A stretch of 64,000 nucleotides of DNA from Mycobacterium sp. IS-836 (GTDB lineage: Bacteria > Actinomycetota > Actinomycetes > Mycobacteriales > Mycobacteriaceae), in assembly GCF_001954275.1 (NCBI RefSeq), contig NZ_MBEU01000075.1:1-64000 (forward strand), written 5' to 3'. Both the position numbers and the translations under genes were made by a program. This document shows, piece by piece, positions 43,791 to 52,005 of this stretch. The notes under the pieces were generated by a model, which saw only the letters and a list, made by a program, of their open reading frames with translations, ran no database searches and was not told the origin of the DNA. Within the stretch, counting starts at the first letter, position 1, and each line of letters opens with the position of its first letter.

Positions 43791-43847
43791 CGAACGTGCG
43801 GCTGGCCGCACACTCGGAGCCGAACGTGCGGCTGGCCGCACACTCGG
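43791..43847. repeat. Two direct copies of a palindromic 27-bp element
   Basis: Two exact copies, 30 bases apart, each contain the hairpin GTGCGGCTGGCCGCAC (7-bp stem, 2-base loop), in the gap between cobN (stop 43758) and the PPOX gene. They could act as a transcript end or be a small dispersed repeat. Confidence 0.75.
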
Positions 43848-43895
43848 CATGAGAGGGCCGGCGTCGGGAGTCTTCTCGCGGAGTAGGTTGGCAGC

Positions 43896-44291
43896 GTGAC
43901 CCCAAGCTTCGCCGACCTCGCCAAGTCGGAATACATCCTGCTGACCACCTTCACCAAAGACGGCCGACCCAAGCCCGTGCCAATCTGGACCGCCGTGGAT
44001 AAGGAGCGCGGCGACCGTTTACTGGTGATCACCGAGGAAAAGTCGTGGAAGGTCAAGCGGATCCGGAACACCCCGCGCGTGACGCTAGCCACCTGCACCA
44101 TGCGCGGCCGCCCGACCAGCGAGCCGGTCGAGGCGACCGCGACCATTCTCGACAAGTCGCACACCGCCGCCGTCTACGACGCGATCGGCCAGCGCTACGG
44201 CATCGTGGGCAAGGTGTTCAACTTCTTTAGCAAGGCGCGCGGCGGCATGGAAAAGAACGTCGGGCTCGAGCTCAAAGTGGCCGCGCCCTAA
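43896..44291 (+). CDS. PPOX-class F420-dependent protein (Rv2061c-like)
   Basis: The 131-aa split-barrel protein starts at GTG 43896 (TPSFADLAKSEYILLTTFTK). Stretches such as DGRPKPVPIWTAVD, EKSWKVKRIRNTPRVTLATC and RGRPTSEPVEATATIL fit the flavin/deazaflavin oxidoreductase (FDOR-B) group. The substrate is unknown. The next gene starts 5 bases after the stop, so they are likely cotranscribed. Confidence 0.9.
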   Translation: MTPSFADLAKSEYILLTTFTKDGRPKPVPIWTAVDKERGDRLLVITEEKSWKVKRIRNTPRVTLATCTMRGRPTSEPVEATATILDKSHTAAVYDAIGQRYGIVGKVFNFFSKARGGMEKNVGLELKVAAP

Positions 44292-44296
44292 CGCAA

Positions 44297-45148
44297 ATGG
44301 GTACCGTCCTGATTCCGATCCCGGACCGCGACTTCGACCCCACCGAGGTCGCCGTCAGCTGGCGCGTCCTGACCAGGAACGGTCATCGGGTGGTGTTCGC
44401 CACCGAAAGCGGCTCGGCGGGGGTGGCCGACGACATCATGGTCACCGGCCGTGGACTCGACATCTGGTCTGCGCTACCGATATTGGGGGCCATCCCGGTC
44501 ATCGGGCTGATGCTGCGGGCCAACAAAGACGGTCGCGATGCCTACGCCGCGATGGTCGATTCGACCGAATTTCGGCATCCCCTCAGCTGGTCTCAGGCCA
44601 CCCTCGACGACGTCGACGCACTGCTCCTGCCCGGCGGACACCGCGCCCGCGGAATGCGCAGCTACATCGACAGCGACATACTGCACCGGTTGGTGGTAGA
44701 CGCCTTCGCCCACGGGATGATCGTGGCCGCGATCTGCCATGGTGTGCTGCTCGCTGCGCGAAGCGTCGATCCCGGCACGGGTCACTCCGTGCTCTACGGG
44801 CACAGGACCACGGCGTTGACGTGGGCAATGGAACGGCTCGCCTGGCGGCTCACCCGCCGCACCCGATTCCGGGACCCCGACTACTACCGGACCTACACCG
44901 AGCAGCCCGGCCAGCCCGGCGGATACATGTCGGTGCAGTCCGAAGTCACCCGAGCCCTTAAAGATCCGGCAGATTTTTGCGACGTCGTCCGCGGAGAACC
45001 GCACTGGCGGCGCAAATCCTCGGGAATGGCAAGGGATACCGCGACCGACTCGCGGCCGGCATTCGTCGTCGACGACGGCAACTACATCTCGGCGCGCTGG
45101 CCCGGCGACACGCACACCTTCGCCACCGTTTTGTCGCGGAAGCTCTGA
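44297..45148 (+). CDS. DJ-1/PfpI-family (class I glutamine amidotransferase-like) protein
   Basis: The 283-aa protein has the DJ-1/PfpI fold: VLIPIPDRDFDPTEVAVSW, VDALLLPGGHRARGM, and a nucleophile elbow with cysteine in VAAICHGVLLAAR. The C-terminal part (RLTRRTRFRDPDYYRTYTEQ, VDDGNYISARWPGD) is typical of larger members. Activity could be glyoxalase/deglycase-like or hydratase-like; I cannot choose. It is likely in one transcript with the PPOX gene. Confidence 0.82.
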   Translation: MGTVLIPIPDRDFDPTEVAVSWRVLTRNGHRVVFATESGSAGVADDIMVTGRGLDIWSALPILGAIPVIGLMLRANKDGRDAYAAMVDSTEFRHPLSWSQATLDDVDALLLPGGHRARGMRSYIDSDILHRLVVDAFAHGMIVAAICHGVLLAARSVDPGTGHSVLYGHRTTALTWAMERLAWRLTRRTRFRDPDYYRTYTEQPGQPGGYMSVQSEVTRALKDPADFCDVVRGEPHWRRKSSGMARDTATDSRPAFVVDDGNYISARWPGDTHTFATVLSRKL

Positions 45149-45153
45149 CGGCA

Positions 45154-45861
45154 CTAAGTCGTCGCGCCGGCCCCCAGATGCTCGCCGAAGAACGCGAAGA
45201 CCCGGTCCCACGCATCGTCGGCCGCCGCCCGGTTGTAGCCGAAGCCGACGACGCGAAGCAGCGGCTGGGCGGGGAGCTGGTTCGCGAAGCTATGGCCCGC
45301 ACCGGGGTAGGCCTTGATATCGGTGGTGATCCCCTTGGCGGCCGTCACCTCGCGAAATTTCTTGGGTGCGCCGACGCCCAGCGGGTCACGACTGCCGAAG
45401 CTGGCGACGATCGGGCACGCCCCGTCTAGTGTCTCGCTCAAATTGCGCGGCAGTGGCGTGCCGTAGAACGGCGCGGAAGCGCCAAAACCCTTGGGCGACA
45501 TGATGAGTGAGAAACCACCACCCATGCAGAAGCCGGCGATGCCCACGCGGCCGGTGCATTCCGGCATCGACTGCAAGTGATCGCGAGCGGCCAGGATGTC
45601 GTCGAGCGCGCGACCACGCTTGGTCAGCAGCTCGCGCATGACTCTCGTGATGCATCGCGCGCGACCACCCCTGGCGTACATGTTCGGGGTCAGCGCCAGA
45701 TAGCCCGCCTGCGCGATGCGCCGCGAAATCAGTTCATTGTCGGGGCCATAGCCGACCGCATCGTGGATCACCACCACACCAGGCCAGGGGCCGTCGCCGT
45801 GGGGAATGCCCAGCAGCGCATCGATGGGTCCGTCCGGGGCCTCGATCTGAATCGTCGTCAT
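45154..45861 (-). CDS. Dienelactone hydrolase family protein (Rv2054-like)
   Basis: The 235-aa alpha/beta hydrolase has a cysteine nucleophile in VGIAGFCMGGGFSL, an Asp in SFGSRDPLGV and a His in YPGAGHSFAN, which together give the Cys-Asp-His triad of dienelactone hydrolases. The N-terminus reads IQIEAPDGPIDALLGIPHGD. It converges with the DJ-1-like gene (5 bases) and is divergent from fxsA. The natural substrate is unknown. Confidence 0.92.
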   Translation of the reverse strand: MTTIQIEAPDGPIDALLGIPHGDGPWPGVVVIHDAVGYGPDNELISRRIAQAGYLALTPNMYARGGRARCITRVMRELLTKRGRALDDILAARDHLQSMPECTGRVGIAGFCMGGGFSLIMSPKGFGASAPFYGTPLPRNLSETLDGACPIVASFGSRDPLGVGAPKKFREVTAAKGITTDIKAYPGAGHSFANQLPAQPLLRVVGFGYNRAAADDAWDRVFAFFGEHLGAGATT

Positions 45862-45934
45862 AGCGTCATCTAACTGCAGCCGGGTCGTGCCTCACCAGGG
45901 GAACTCAGCGCCGGTCCGCGGACGTTGGCGTGAC

Positions 45935-46396
45935 ATGCTGTCGCGGCTGTTGCTCGTCTATGCGGTCGTCGAACTCGCCGTGATCTTCGCGCTGGTGTCG
46001 ACGATCGGGTGGGGCTGGACCCTGCTGGTGCTGCTGGCCACCTTCCTGCTCGGGTGGGGCCTCTTGGCGCCGATGGCCGGGTCGCAGCTCATTCGCCAAC
46101 TCGGCCAATTGCGATCGGGCCTGACCGAACCGCAGGCCGCGGTGAACGACGGCGCAATGGTCGGTTTGGCCATGGCGCTGGTCTTGGTTCCCGGGCTGGT
46201 CACCACGGTGTTGGGACTGTTGTTGTTGGTGCCGCCGATACGGGCGGTTGCCGGCCCCGGCCTGAGCGGGATCGCGCTGCGCGGGCTGCGCGGGCGGGCA
46301 CCGCTGATCACCCAGACGGTCATCGACGGGGAGGTCATCGACGTGCACGACGTCGAGCTGCCACCGCGGCCCCCGTCGTCGCCGGGATCGATCTAA
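45935..46396 (+). CDS. fxsA: FxsA family membrane protein
   Basis: FxsA-type proteins are small cytoplasmic-membrane proteins; the E. coli member relieves phage T7 exclusion when overproduced. The ATG at 45935 (LSRLLLVYAVVELAVIFALV) gives 153 aa and fits homologues; GTG 45887 would add 16 polar residues. Membrane segments are residues 1-20, 23-45 (WGWTLLVLLATFLLGWGLLA) and about 80-105 (ALVLVPGLVTTVLGLLLLVP), followed by a hydrophilic tail. It precedes the amidohydrolase by 10 bases. Confidence 0.88.
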   Translation: MLSRLLLVYAVVELAVIFALVSTIGWGWTLLVLLATFLLGWGLLAPMAGSQLIRQLGQLRSGLTEPQAAVNDGAMVGLAMALVLVPGLVTTVLGLLLLVPPIRAVAGPGLSGIALRGLRGRAPLITQTVIDGEVIDVHDVELPPRPPSSPGSI

Positions 46397-46406
46397 GTTT
46401 TGGCGT

Positions 46407-48020
46407 GTGGCGCAAACCGATCGTCGGCCTACGACGCTGCTGTTGAACGGCCGGGTGCACAGCCCCAGCCACCCCGACGCCACCGCCATGGCGGTGCGCG
46501 GCGACGTCGTCGCATGGTTGGGCAGCGATGACGTCGGCCGCAGCCAGTTTCCCGACGCCGAGGTCGTGGATCTCGAGGGCGGCTTCATCGCACCGGGATT
46601 CGTCGACAGCCACATCCACCTGACCGCGACCGGCCTCGCCCTCACCGGGCTCGACCTGCGGCCCACCACGTCGCGCGCACAGTGCATGCAGATGATCGCC
46701 GAGCATGCCGCCGCGCACCCCGGCCAACTGGTGTGGGGGCACGGCTGGGACGAGTCGTCGTGGCCCGAGAACACCGCGCCGAGCACCACCGACCTCGACG
46801 CGGTGCTCGGGGACCGGCCCGCTTACCTGGCTCGCGTCGACGTTCATTCCGCCCTGGCCTCGTCGGCGCTGCGACGCATGGTCGCGGAGCTGCCGGCGGC
46901 GGGCGGCTTCAGCGCCGAGGGGCCGCTCGCCGACGATGCGCACCACCTGGTCCGGGCGACCGCCCGCAACCTGCTGACCGCCGGGCAGCTGGCCGACGCC
47001 CGGAGCGCCGCACTGCGTGCCGCCGCCGCGGCCGGCATCGTCGCCGTGCACGAATGCGCCGGGCCCGAGATCGGCGGCCTGGACGACTGGCTGGCGCTCC
47101 GCGCCCTCGATCACGGCGTCGAGGTCATCGGCTACTGGGGTGAGGCGGTGACCAGCCCGGCGCAGGCCCGTGCCCTGATGGACGTGACCGGAGCCCGCGG
47201 GCTGGCCGGTGACCTGTTCGTCGACGGGGCGCTGGGGTCCCGCACCGCCTGGCTGCACGAGCCGTACGCCGACGCGCCGGACCGCGTCGGCACCTGCCAC
47301 CTGGACCGGGACGTCATCGAGGCGCATCTGCGGGCCTGCACCCAGGCCGAGGTGACGGCGGGTTTCCACGTCATCGGGGATGCCGCGGTCTCCGCGGTCG
47401 TCGACGCCATCGAACGGGTCGTGGCCGACCTGGGGGCTCCCGCCGTCGCCCGCTGCGGGCATCGTCTGGAGCACCTAGAGATGGTGACGGCCGATCAGGC
47501 CGCCAAACTCGGCGCGTGGGGCGTCATCGCCAGCGTGCAGCCCAATTTCGATGCGCTGTGGGGCGGCGACGACGGCATGTACGCCCGCCGGCTCGGCGCC
47601 GAACGAGGCAGCCGGCTCAACCCGCTGGCGCTGTTAGCATCCCAAGGCGTGCCCCTCGCGCTCGGTACCGACGCCCCGGTGACGGGTCTTGACCCGTGGG
47701 CCAGCGTGCGCGCGGCCGTCAACCATCACACCGCAGGCAGCGCCGTGTCGGCGCGGGCCGCATTCGCCGCCGCGACCCGCAGCGGATGGCGCGCGAGCGG
47801 TGTCCGCGACGGCGTGACGGGCACCCTGGCGCCGGGTGCGCCCGCGTCCTACGCCGTCTGGGACGCCGAAGCCCTGGACGTGAGCGCACCGCGCGACGCC
47901 GTGCAGCGCTGGTCCACCGACCCGCGCTCGCGGGTGCCCGCGTTGCCGCGGCTGGGCCCGGCCGATGCCTTGCCGCGTTGCCGCCGGACCGTGCATCGGG
48001 GCGCTGTCATCTATGGCTAA
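46407..48020 (+). CDS. Metal-dependent amidohydrolase, YtcJ-like (Rv2052c-like)
   Basis: The 537-aa protein (GTG 46407) belongs to the amidohydrolase 3 group. It has the metal-binding HxH in APGFVDSHIHLTATG, later histidines in GFHVIGDAAVSAVVDA and CGHRLEHLEMV, and the Asp in VPLALGTDAPV. Members hydrolyse N-acyl or exocyclic amides, but the substrate here is unknown. The stop overlaps the lnt start by 8 bases, which suggests coexpression with lnt and ppm1. Confidence 0.88.
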   Translation: MAQTDRRPTTLLLNGRVHSPSHPDATAMAVRGDVVAWLGSDDVGRSQFPDAEVVDLEGGFIAPGFVDSHIHLTATGLALTGLDLRPTTSRAQCMQMIAEHAAAHPGQLVWGHGWDESSWPENTAPSTTDLDAVLGDRPAYLARVDVHSALASSALRRMVAELPAAGGFSAEGPLADDAHHLVRATARNLLTAGQLADARSAALRAAAAAGIVAVHECAGPEIGGLDDWLALRALDHGVEVIGYWGEAVTSPAQARALMDVTGARGLAGDLFVDGALGSRTAWLHEPYADAPDRVGTCHLDRDVIEAHLRACTQAEVTAGFHVIGDAAVSAVVDAIERVVADLGAPAVARCGHRLEHLEMVTADQAAKLGAWGVIASVQPNFDALWGGDDGMYARRLGAERGSRLNPLALLASQGVPLALGTDAPVTGLDPWASVRAAVNHHTAGSAVSARAAFAAATRSGWRASGVRDGVTGTLAPGAPASYAVWDAEALDVSAPRDAVQRWSTDPRSRVPALPRLGPADALPRCRRTVHRGAVIYG

Positions 48021-50010
48021 CGGTCGGCACGAGCGGCCCGACGACGCCGAATCGGAGCGCGACGAAGAGCCCACCGACGCGCCGGTACGCACGGACACGC
48101 ATGACGCTCCCGGCGTGGCCGAGCGCGCGGGCGCGATAGCACGCCAGGCACTGGCGCGGGCGGTCGCCGCGGTGATCGCTCGGCTGCCGGGCCTGCAGGC
48201 GGCGCTCCAGCCCCGCCTGGCGCGGCTGCTGGTCACCGTCGTGGCCGGATTGCTGATGTGCGCCAGCTTCCCGTCGCTGAGCTGGTGGTGGGCCGCCGTG
48301 GTCGCCGCCGCGCTGTTGGCCTGGGTGCTCAAGCACCCCGCCACCACCATGGCCGGCGGTCTGGGCTACGGATTTCTGTTCGGGCTCGCGTTTTATCTGC
48401 CGCTACTGCCGTGGATCAGCCTGCTGGTGGGCGACGTGCCGTGGTTGGCGTTGGCGATGGCGTGCGCGCTGTTTCCCGCGCTCTTCGGCATATTCGCCGT
48501 CGTGGTGCGGGGGCTGCCCGGCTGGCCCGTCTGGTTCGCGTTGGTGTGGGCGGCCCAGGAGTGGTTGAAGTCGATCGTTCCGTTCGGTGGGTTCCCCTGG
48601 GGGTTGGTGGCGTTCGGTCAAGCCGAAGGTCCGCTGCTGCCGTTGGTCAAGCTCGGCGGCGTTGCCCTGCTGTCGACGGCCGTCGTGCTGGTGGGATTCA
48701 GCGCGACCGCGATCGCGCTGGAAATCATGAAATGGTGGCGAACCGAGGCGCGGGACAAGGACGCCGAGGACGCCGATCAACAGCCGCCCGCGGTGGTGCT
48801 GCCTGGGATTTGCATCTGCCTGGTCTTGTTCACCGCCGTCATCATCTGGCCGCAGGTGCGGCACGCCGGGGCCGGAGCGGGCGGCGAACCCACGGTCACC
48901 GTCGCGGCCGTGCAGGGCAACGTTCCCCGGCTCGGCCTCGACTTCAACGCGCAACGCCGAGCGGTGCTGGACAACCACGTCCAGGAGACGCTGCGGTTGG
49001 CCGAGGACGTGCGCGCCGGGCTCGCACCACAACCTCAATTCGTCATCTGGCCGGAAGACTCCTCGGACGTCGATCCGTTGCTCAATGCCGACGCCGGGCA
49101 GCAGATCGCGCAGGCGGCCCATGCGATCGGCGCGCCGATCCTGGTGGGGACCGTCCTCGCCGCGCCCGGCACGCAGGAACCCGCGGAATACACCAACACG
49201 ATGATCGTCTGGAATCCGGTCAGCGGCGCGGCCGACCGCCACGACAAGGAAATCGTGCAGCCGTTCGGCGAATACCTGCCGATGCCGTGGCTCTTCAAAC
49301 ATCTCTCGTCCTACGCCGACCGGGCGGGCAACATGGTGCCCCGCAAGAGCAGCGACGTGGTGCAGATCGCGGGGGTGCCGGTGGGCGTAGCCACGTGCTG
49401 GGAAGTGATCTTCGACCGCGAACCGCGCAAAGCCGTCCGCAACGGCGCCCAGTTGTTGGCCGTGCCGGCCAACAACGCCACCTTCAACAGGCGCATGAGC
49501 GAGCAACAGCTCGCCTTCGCGAAGGTCCGCGCCGTGGAGCACGACCGATACGTCGTGGTCGCTGGCACCACCGGGATCAGTTCGGTGATCGCGCCGGACG
49601 GGGCCGAGTTGGTCCGCACCGGATTCTTCGAGCCCGGCTATCTGGACATCCAGGTGCGCCTCAAGACGCAGCTGACGCCGGCCACCCGCTGGGGCCCGAT
49701 CGTGCAATGGTTGCTGGTCGTGGCGGCCGGAGCGGCCATTCTGGTCGGGATACGGCACAATGGGTGGTCCCCGCGTCCGGTTCGGCCGAGGTTGCGGCCC
49801 TTCCGGGCGAGGCCGTCGGGTGAATCGGACGATTCCGGTAAGTTCCCGGGCGACGCCGAGGGCGACTTGGATATGACGCAAGACGCCGCGCCCGACGAGG
49901 GCGGCGATCACACTCCGCCGGAAGAAGGCGGTGACGAGAGCCCGCTCGACGAGGGCGGCCCACCCAGTTTCGGGCGACACAGTTTCGGGCGACACAGAGG
50001 AGCTACATGA
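48013..50010 (+). CDS. lnt: Lnt, apolipoprotein N-acyltransferase
   Basis: Lnt adds the third acyl chain to the N-terminal cysteine of lipoproteins at the outer face of the membrane. The 665-aa protein has eight or so hydrophobic segments and a nitrilase-like domain with the catalytic triad Glu348 (VIWPEDS), Lys412 (RHDKEIVQPFGEY) and Cys462 (VATCWEVIFD). The C-terminal tail is acidic (DEGGDHTPPEEGG). In H37Rv, Lnt and Ppm1 are one polypeptide (Rv2051c); here they are separate genes overlapping by 4 bases (ATGA). Confidence 0.96.
   Translation: MANGRHERPDDAESERDEEPTDAPVRTDTHDAPGVAERAGAIARQALARAVAAVIARLPGLQAALQPRLARLLVTVVAGLLMCASFPSLSWWWAAVVAAALLAWVLKHPATTMAGGLGYGFLFGLAFYLPLLPWISLLVGDVPWLALAMACALFPALFGIFAVVVRGLPGWPVWFALVWAAQEWLKSIVPFGGFPWGLVAFGQAEGPLLPLVKLGGVALLSTAVVLVGFSATAIALEIMKWWRTEARDKDAEDADQQPPAVVLPGICICLVLFTAVIIWPQVRHAGAGAGGEPTVTVAAVQGNVPRLGLDFNAQRRAVLDNHVQETLRLAEDVRAGLAPQPQFVIWPEDSSDVDPLLNADAGQQIAQAAHAIGAPILVGTVLAAPGTQEPAEYTNTMIVWNPVSGAADRHDKEIVQPFGEYLPMPWLFKHLSSYADRAGNMVPRKSSDVVQIAGVPVGVATCWEVIFDREPRKAVRNGAQLLAVPANNATFNRRMSEQQLAFAKVRAVEHDRYVVVAGTTGISSVIAPDGAELVRTGFFEPGYLDIQVRLKTQLTPATRWGPIVQWLLVVAAGAAILVGIRHNGWSPRPVRPRLRPFRARPSGESDDSGKFPGDAEGDLDMTQDAAPDEGGDHTPPEEGGDESPLDEGGPPSFGRHSFGRHRGAT
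49966..49995. repeat. 15-bp tandem duplication at the lnt 3' end
   Basis: Two exact copies of AGTTTCGGGCGACAC encode SFGRHSFGRH next to the lnt stop codon. Confidence 0.85.
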
Positions 50011-50825
50011 CCACCGGCCAGCAGGCGCCCCGCGTTCCGGGCAACCGGCCCAGCCAACGCGTCCTGGTGATCATCCCCACCTTCAACGAGCTGGAGAACC
50101 TGCCGGTGATCCACCGGCGGCTGAAGGACGCGTGCCCCGAGGTGCACCTGTTGATCGTGGACGACAGCAGCCCGGACGGTACGGGCAAGCTCGCCGACGA
50201 GTTGGCCGCGGCCGATCCGGGCCGCACCCACGTCATGCACCGCACGGCCAAGGACGGCCTGGGCGCCGCCTATCTGGCGGGCTTCGCGTGGGGGTTGAGC
50301 CGGGACTACTCGGTGCTCGTCGAGATGGATGCGGACGGCAGCCACGCGCCCGAGCAGCTGCACCGCCTGCTCGACGCCGTCGACAACGGAGCCGACCTGG
50401 CGATCGGGTCGCGCTACGTCGACGGCGGAACGGTGCGCAACTGGCCGTGGCGTCGCTGGGCCCTGTCCTGGACGGCCAACACCTATGCGCGGGTGGCACT
50501 CGGCATCGATGTCCACGACATCACCGCCGGCTACCGCGCCTACCGTCGCGAAGTCCTGGAGGCGATCGACCTCGACGGCGTTGACTCCAAGGGCTACTGC
50601 TTCCAGATCGATCTGACCTGGCGGACGGTGTGCAACGGCTTCGCCATCGTCGAAGTGCCGATCACCTTCACCGAGCGCGAACTCGGCGTGTCGAAGATGA
50701 GCGGATCCAACATCCGCGAGGCACTGGTGAAGGTCACTCGGTGGGGCATCCAGGGACGAACCCCCAGCGCACGCGCGGCGCGCGCCGACAACCGCACCAA
50801 GTCGGCCGGGGCCCAAGGGGCTTAA
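50007..50825 (+). CDS. ppm1: Ppm1, polyprenol-phosphate mannosyltransferase
   Basis: Ppm1 transfers mannose from GDP-mannose to polyprenyl phosphate, supplying mannose for lipomannan, lipoarabinomannan and glycoproteins. The 272-aa GT2 enzyme shows RVLVIIPTFNELENLPVIHR, LIVDDSSPDGTGKLADEL, the metal-binding VEMDADGSHAPEQL and DITAGYRAYRREVLE. It has no membrane helices of its own; in species with split genes it is anchored by the Lnt partner. ATG overlaps the lnt stop. Confidence 0.96.
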   Translation: MTTGQQAPRVPGNRPSQRVLVIIPTFNELENLPVIHRRLKDACPEVHLLIVDDSSPDGTGKLADELAAADPGRTHVMHRTAKDGLGAAYLAGFAWGLSRDYSVLVEMDADGSHAPEQLHRLLDAVDNGADLAIGSRYVDGGTVRNWPWRRWALSWTANTYARVALGIDVHDITAGYRAYRREVLEAIDLDGVDSKGYCFQIDLTWRTVCNGFAIVEVPITFTERELGVSKMSGSNIREALVKVTRWGIQGRTPSARAARADNRTKSAGAQGA

Positions 50826-50843
50826 GGACGGAGTCAGCCCGGG

Positions 50844-51179
50844 TCAGCCGCGGCGCTTCGACCTGATCAGTTCGAGGCGCTCCTTGAGCAGCTCTTCGAG
50901 CTCATCGACCGTGCGGCGCTCCAGCAACATGTCCCAGTGCGTCCGCGGCGGCTTGACCTTCTTCGGCTCCGGCAGGTCGCCCTCGACCAGGGTGCCCTCC
51001 ATACCGTTGCGGCACAGCCAGGTACCGGGGATCTCGGCGTCGTCGGCGAACGGGACCTCGAACTCCTCGCCGTTCTCGGTGCGGTAGCGCGCGATCTGAC
51101 GCGGCGCGAGGTCGTGGTTGCGGTCGGTTTCGTAGCTCACGGCTCCGAGGCGACTGCCCCTCAGTACTCGATCCGCCAT
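50844..51179 (-). CDS. rbpA: RbpA, RNA polymerase-binding protein
   Basis: RbpA binds the group I sigma factor and RNA polymerase and stimulates open-complex formation. The ATG at 51179 gives 111 aa: the N-terminal tail ADRVLRGSRLGAVSYETDRN, the core YRTENGEEFEVPFADDAEIP and TWLCRNGMEGTL, and the basic linker/sigma-interacting helix THWDMLLERRTVDELEELLK. The family length and start agree; the open frame upstream (to 51224) is not conserved. It has a GAGGAG ribosome-binding site at 51188-51193 on the minus strand, and is convergent with ppm1. Confidence 0.97.
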   Translation of the reverse strand: MADRVLRGSRLGAVSYETDRNHDLAPRQIARYRTENGEEFEVPFADDAEIPGTWLCRNGMEGTLVEGDLPEPKKVKPPRTHWDMLLERRTVDELEELLKERLELIRSKRRG

Positions 51180-51187
51180 GGGTGCTA

Positions 51188-51193
51188 CTCCTC
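51188..51193 (-). promoter_or_regulatory. Ribosome-binding site of rbpA
   Basis: GAGGAG on the minus strand lies 8 bases before the ATG at 51179 and decides the start. Confidence 0.7.
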
Positions 51194-51328
51194 TAGGTTC
51201 TGTGGGATTCTCTCCGCTTGGCAAACGTTACGGTGCTCGGCGTAGTTCCCGGGCCGACACGCGGCCTACGCGGCGCGACCATCAATGATACCGGGATGGC
51301 CGAGCGCGGCCGACTAAAGTCGGCAGGC

Positions 51329-51688
51329 GTGACCCGCCGTGCCCGCCCGCAGCCCTGCCGCTGGTGTGGTCGAGACGTCTCCGATGCCGGCATGGGTCGC
51401 CGCCGCCAGTACTGCCGGCAGTCGTGCCGGCAGCGGGCCTACGAGCAACGCGCCTCGCTCCATCGGGGCGAGGCAGGGGCGGCGCTGGCGCTGCCCGCCG
51501 ATGCGGTCGTGCTGTCGGCCGACGAGGCGGCTGACCTCTCCGATCGCGTCTACCAGGTGCGATGCGCGGCGAAGGACGTCGCCACAGCGCTCGACGAGGG
51601 AGCCGAGGCATCCGAATTGCGCGCCCTGTGCGATGTGCTGATCCGAGCCGCCCGGGCCGCCGACGGCTGGCGCCGAGTGGGCGTCTGA
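51329..51688 (+). CDS. Small zinc-ribbon-like protein, Rv2049c-like
   Basis: The GTG at 51329 gives 119 aa; ATG 51296 is also possible. The first 45 residues contain two Cys pairs (QPCRWCGRD and YCRQSCRQRAYEQR), a probable zinc-binding basic module that could contact nucleic acid. The rest is helical and acidic (LSADEAADLSDRVYQVRCAA). The position between rbpA and pks12 corresponds to Rv2049c, which is shorter in M. tuberculosis as I recall. It is divergent from rbpA. Function unknown. Confidence 0.75.
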   Translation: MTRRARPQPCRWCGRDVSDAGMGRRRQYCRQSCRQRAYEQRASLHRGEAGAALALPADAVVLSADEAADLSDRVYQVRCAAKDVATALDEGAEASELRALCDVLIRAARAADGWRRVGV

Positions 51689-52005
51689 CCGCGACGGCCG
51701 CCGGCGCGGTGCCCCGACGGCTCGCGTCGAGATTCAGAGCGCCATGCGCCTGACCACCGCCGATGCGTAGGCGGGTACAGTCACGCCATGGACGGTGCGC
51801 CGAATCTGAGGGACTTCGGGGTCACCGCGCGCGTCGCCGGGCCGCGTCGGACGTTTTGAAATCCAGCCGGAGTTGGCCATACTCACCAGCGACATTCTTG
51901 GGTCGGACAGCAGCACGACGACGTTGCTTCGTGCCGCAACTTCCGTGACTCGGCGAGAGCCGCATCCGGCGGTGAACGACGGCCAATGGTAGGCGAAGGG
52001 CAGTG
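51689..52005. other. Region upstream of pks12 (317 bases)
   Basis: No full gene is visible. It contains a 23-codon leaderless-looking frame at 51788-51859 with TACAGT 6 bases before its ATG, and the ribosome-binding site GAAGGG at 51995-52000 for pks12. The pks12 promoter should lie between them. Composition is slightly more AT-rich than the flanking coding DNA around 51860-51960. Confidence 0.5.

Noticed and set aside
43791..43847. CRISPR-like repeat array
   Set aside because: There are only two copies with a 3-base gap and no spacers; each unit is a hairpin element.
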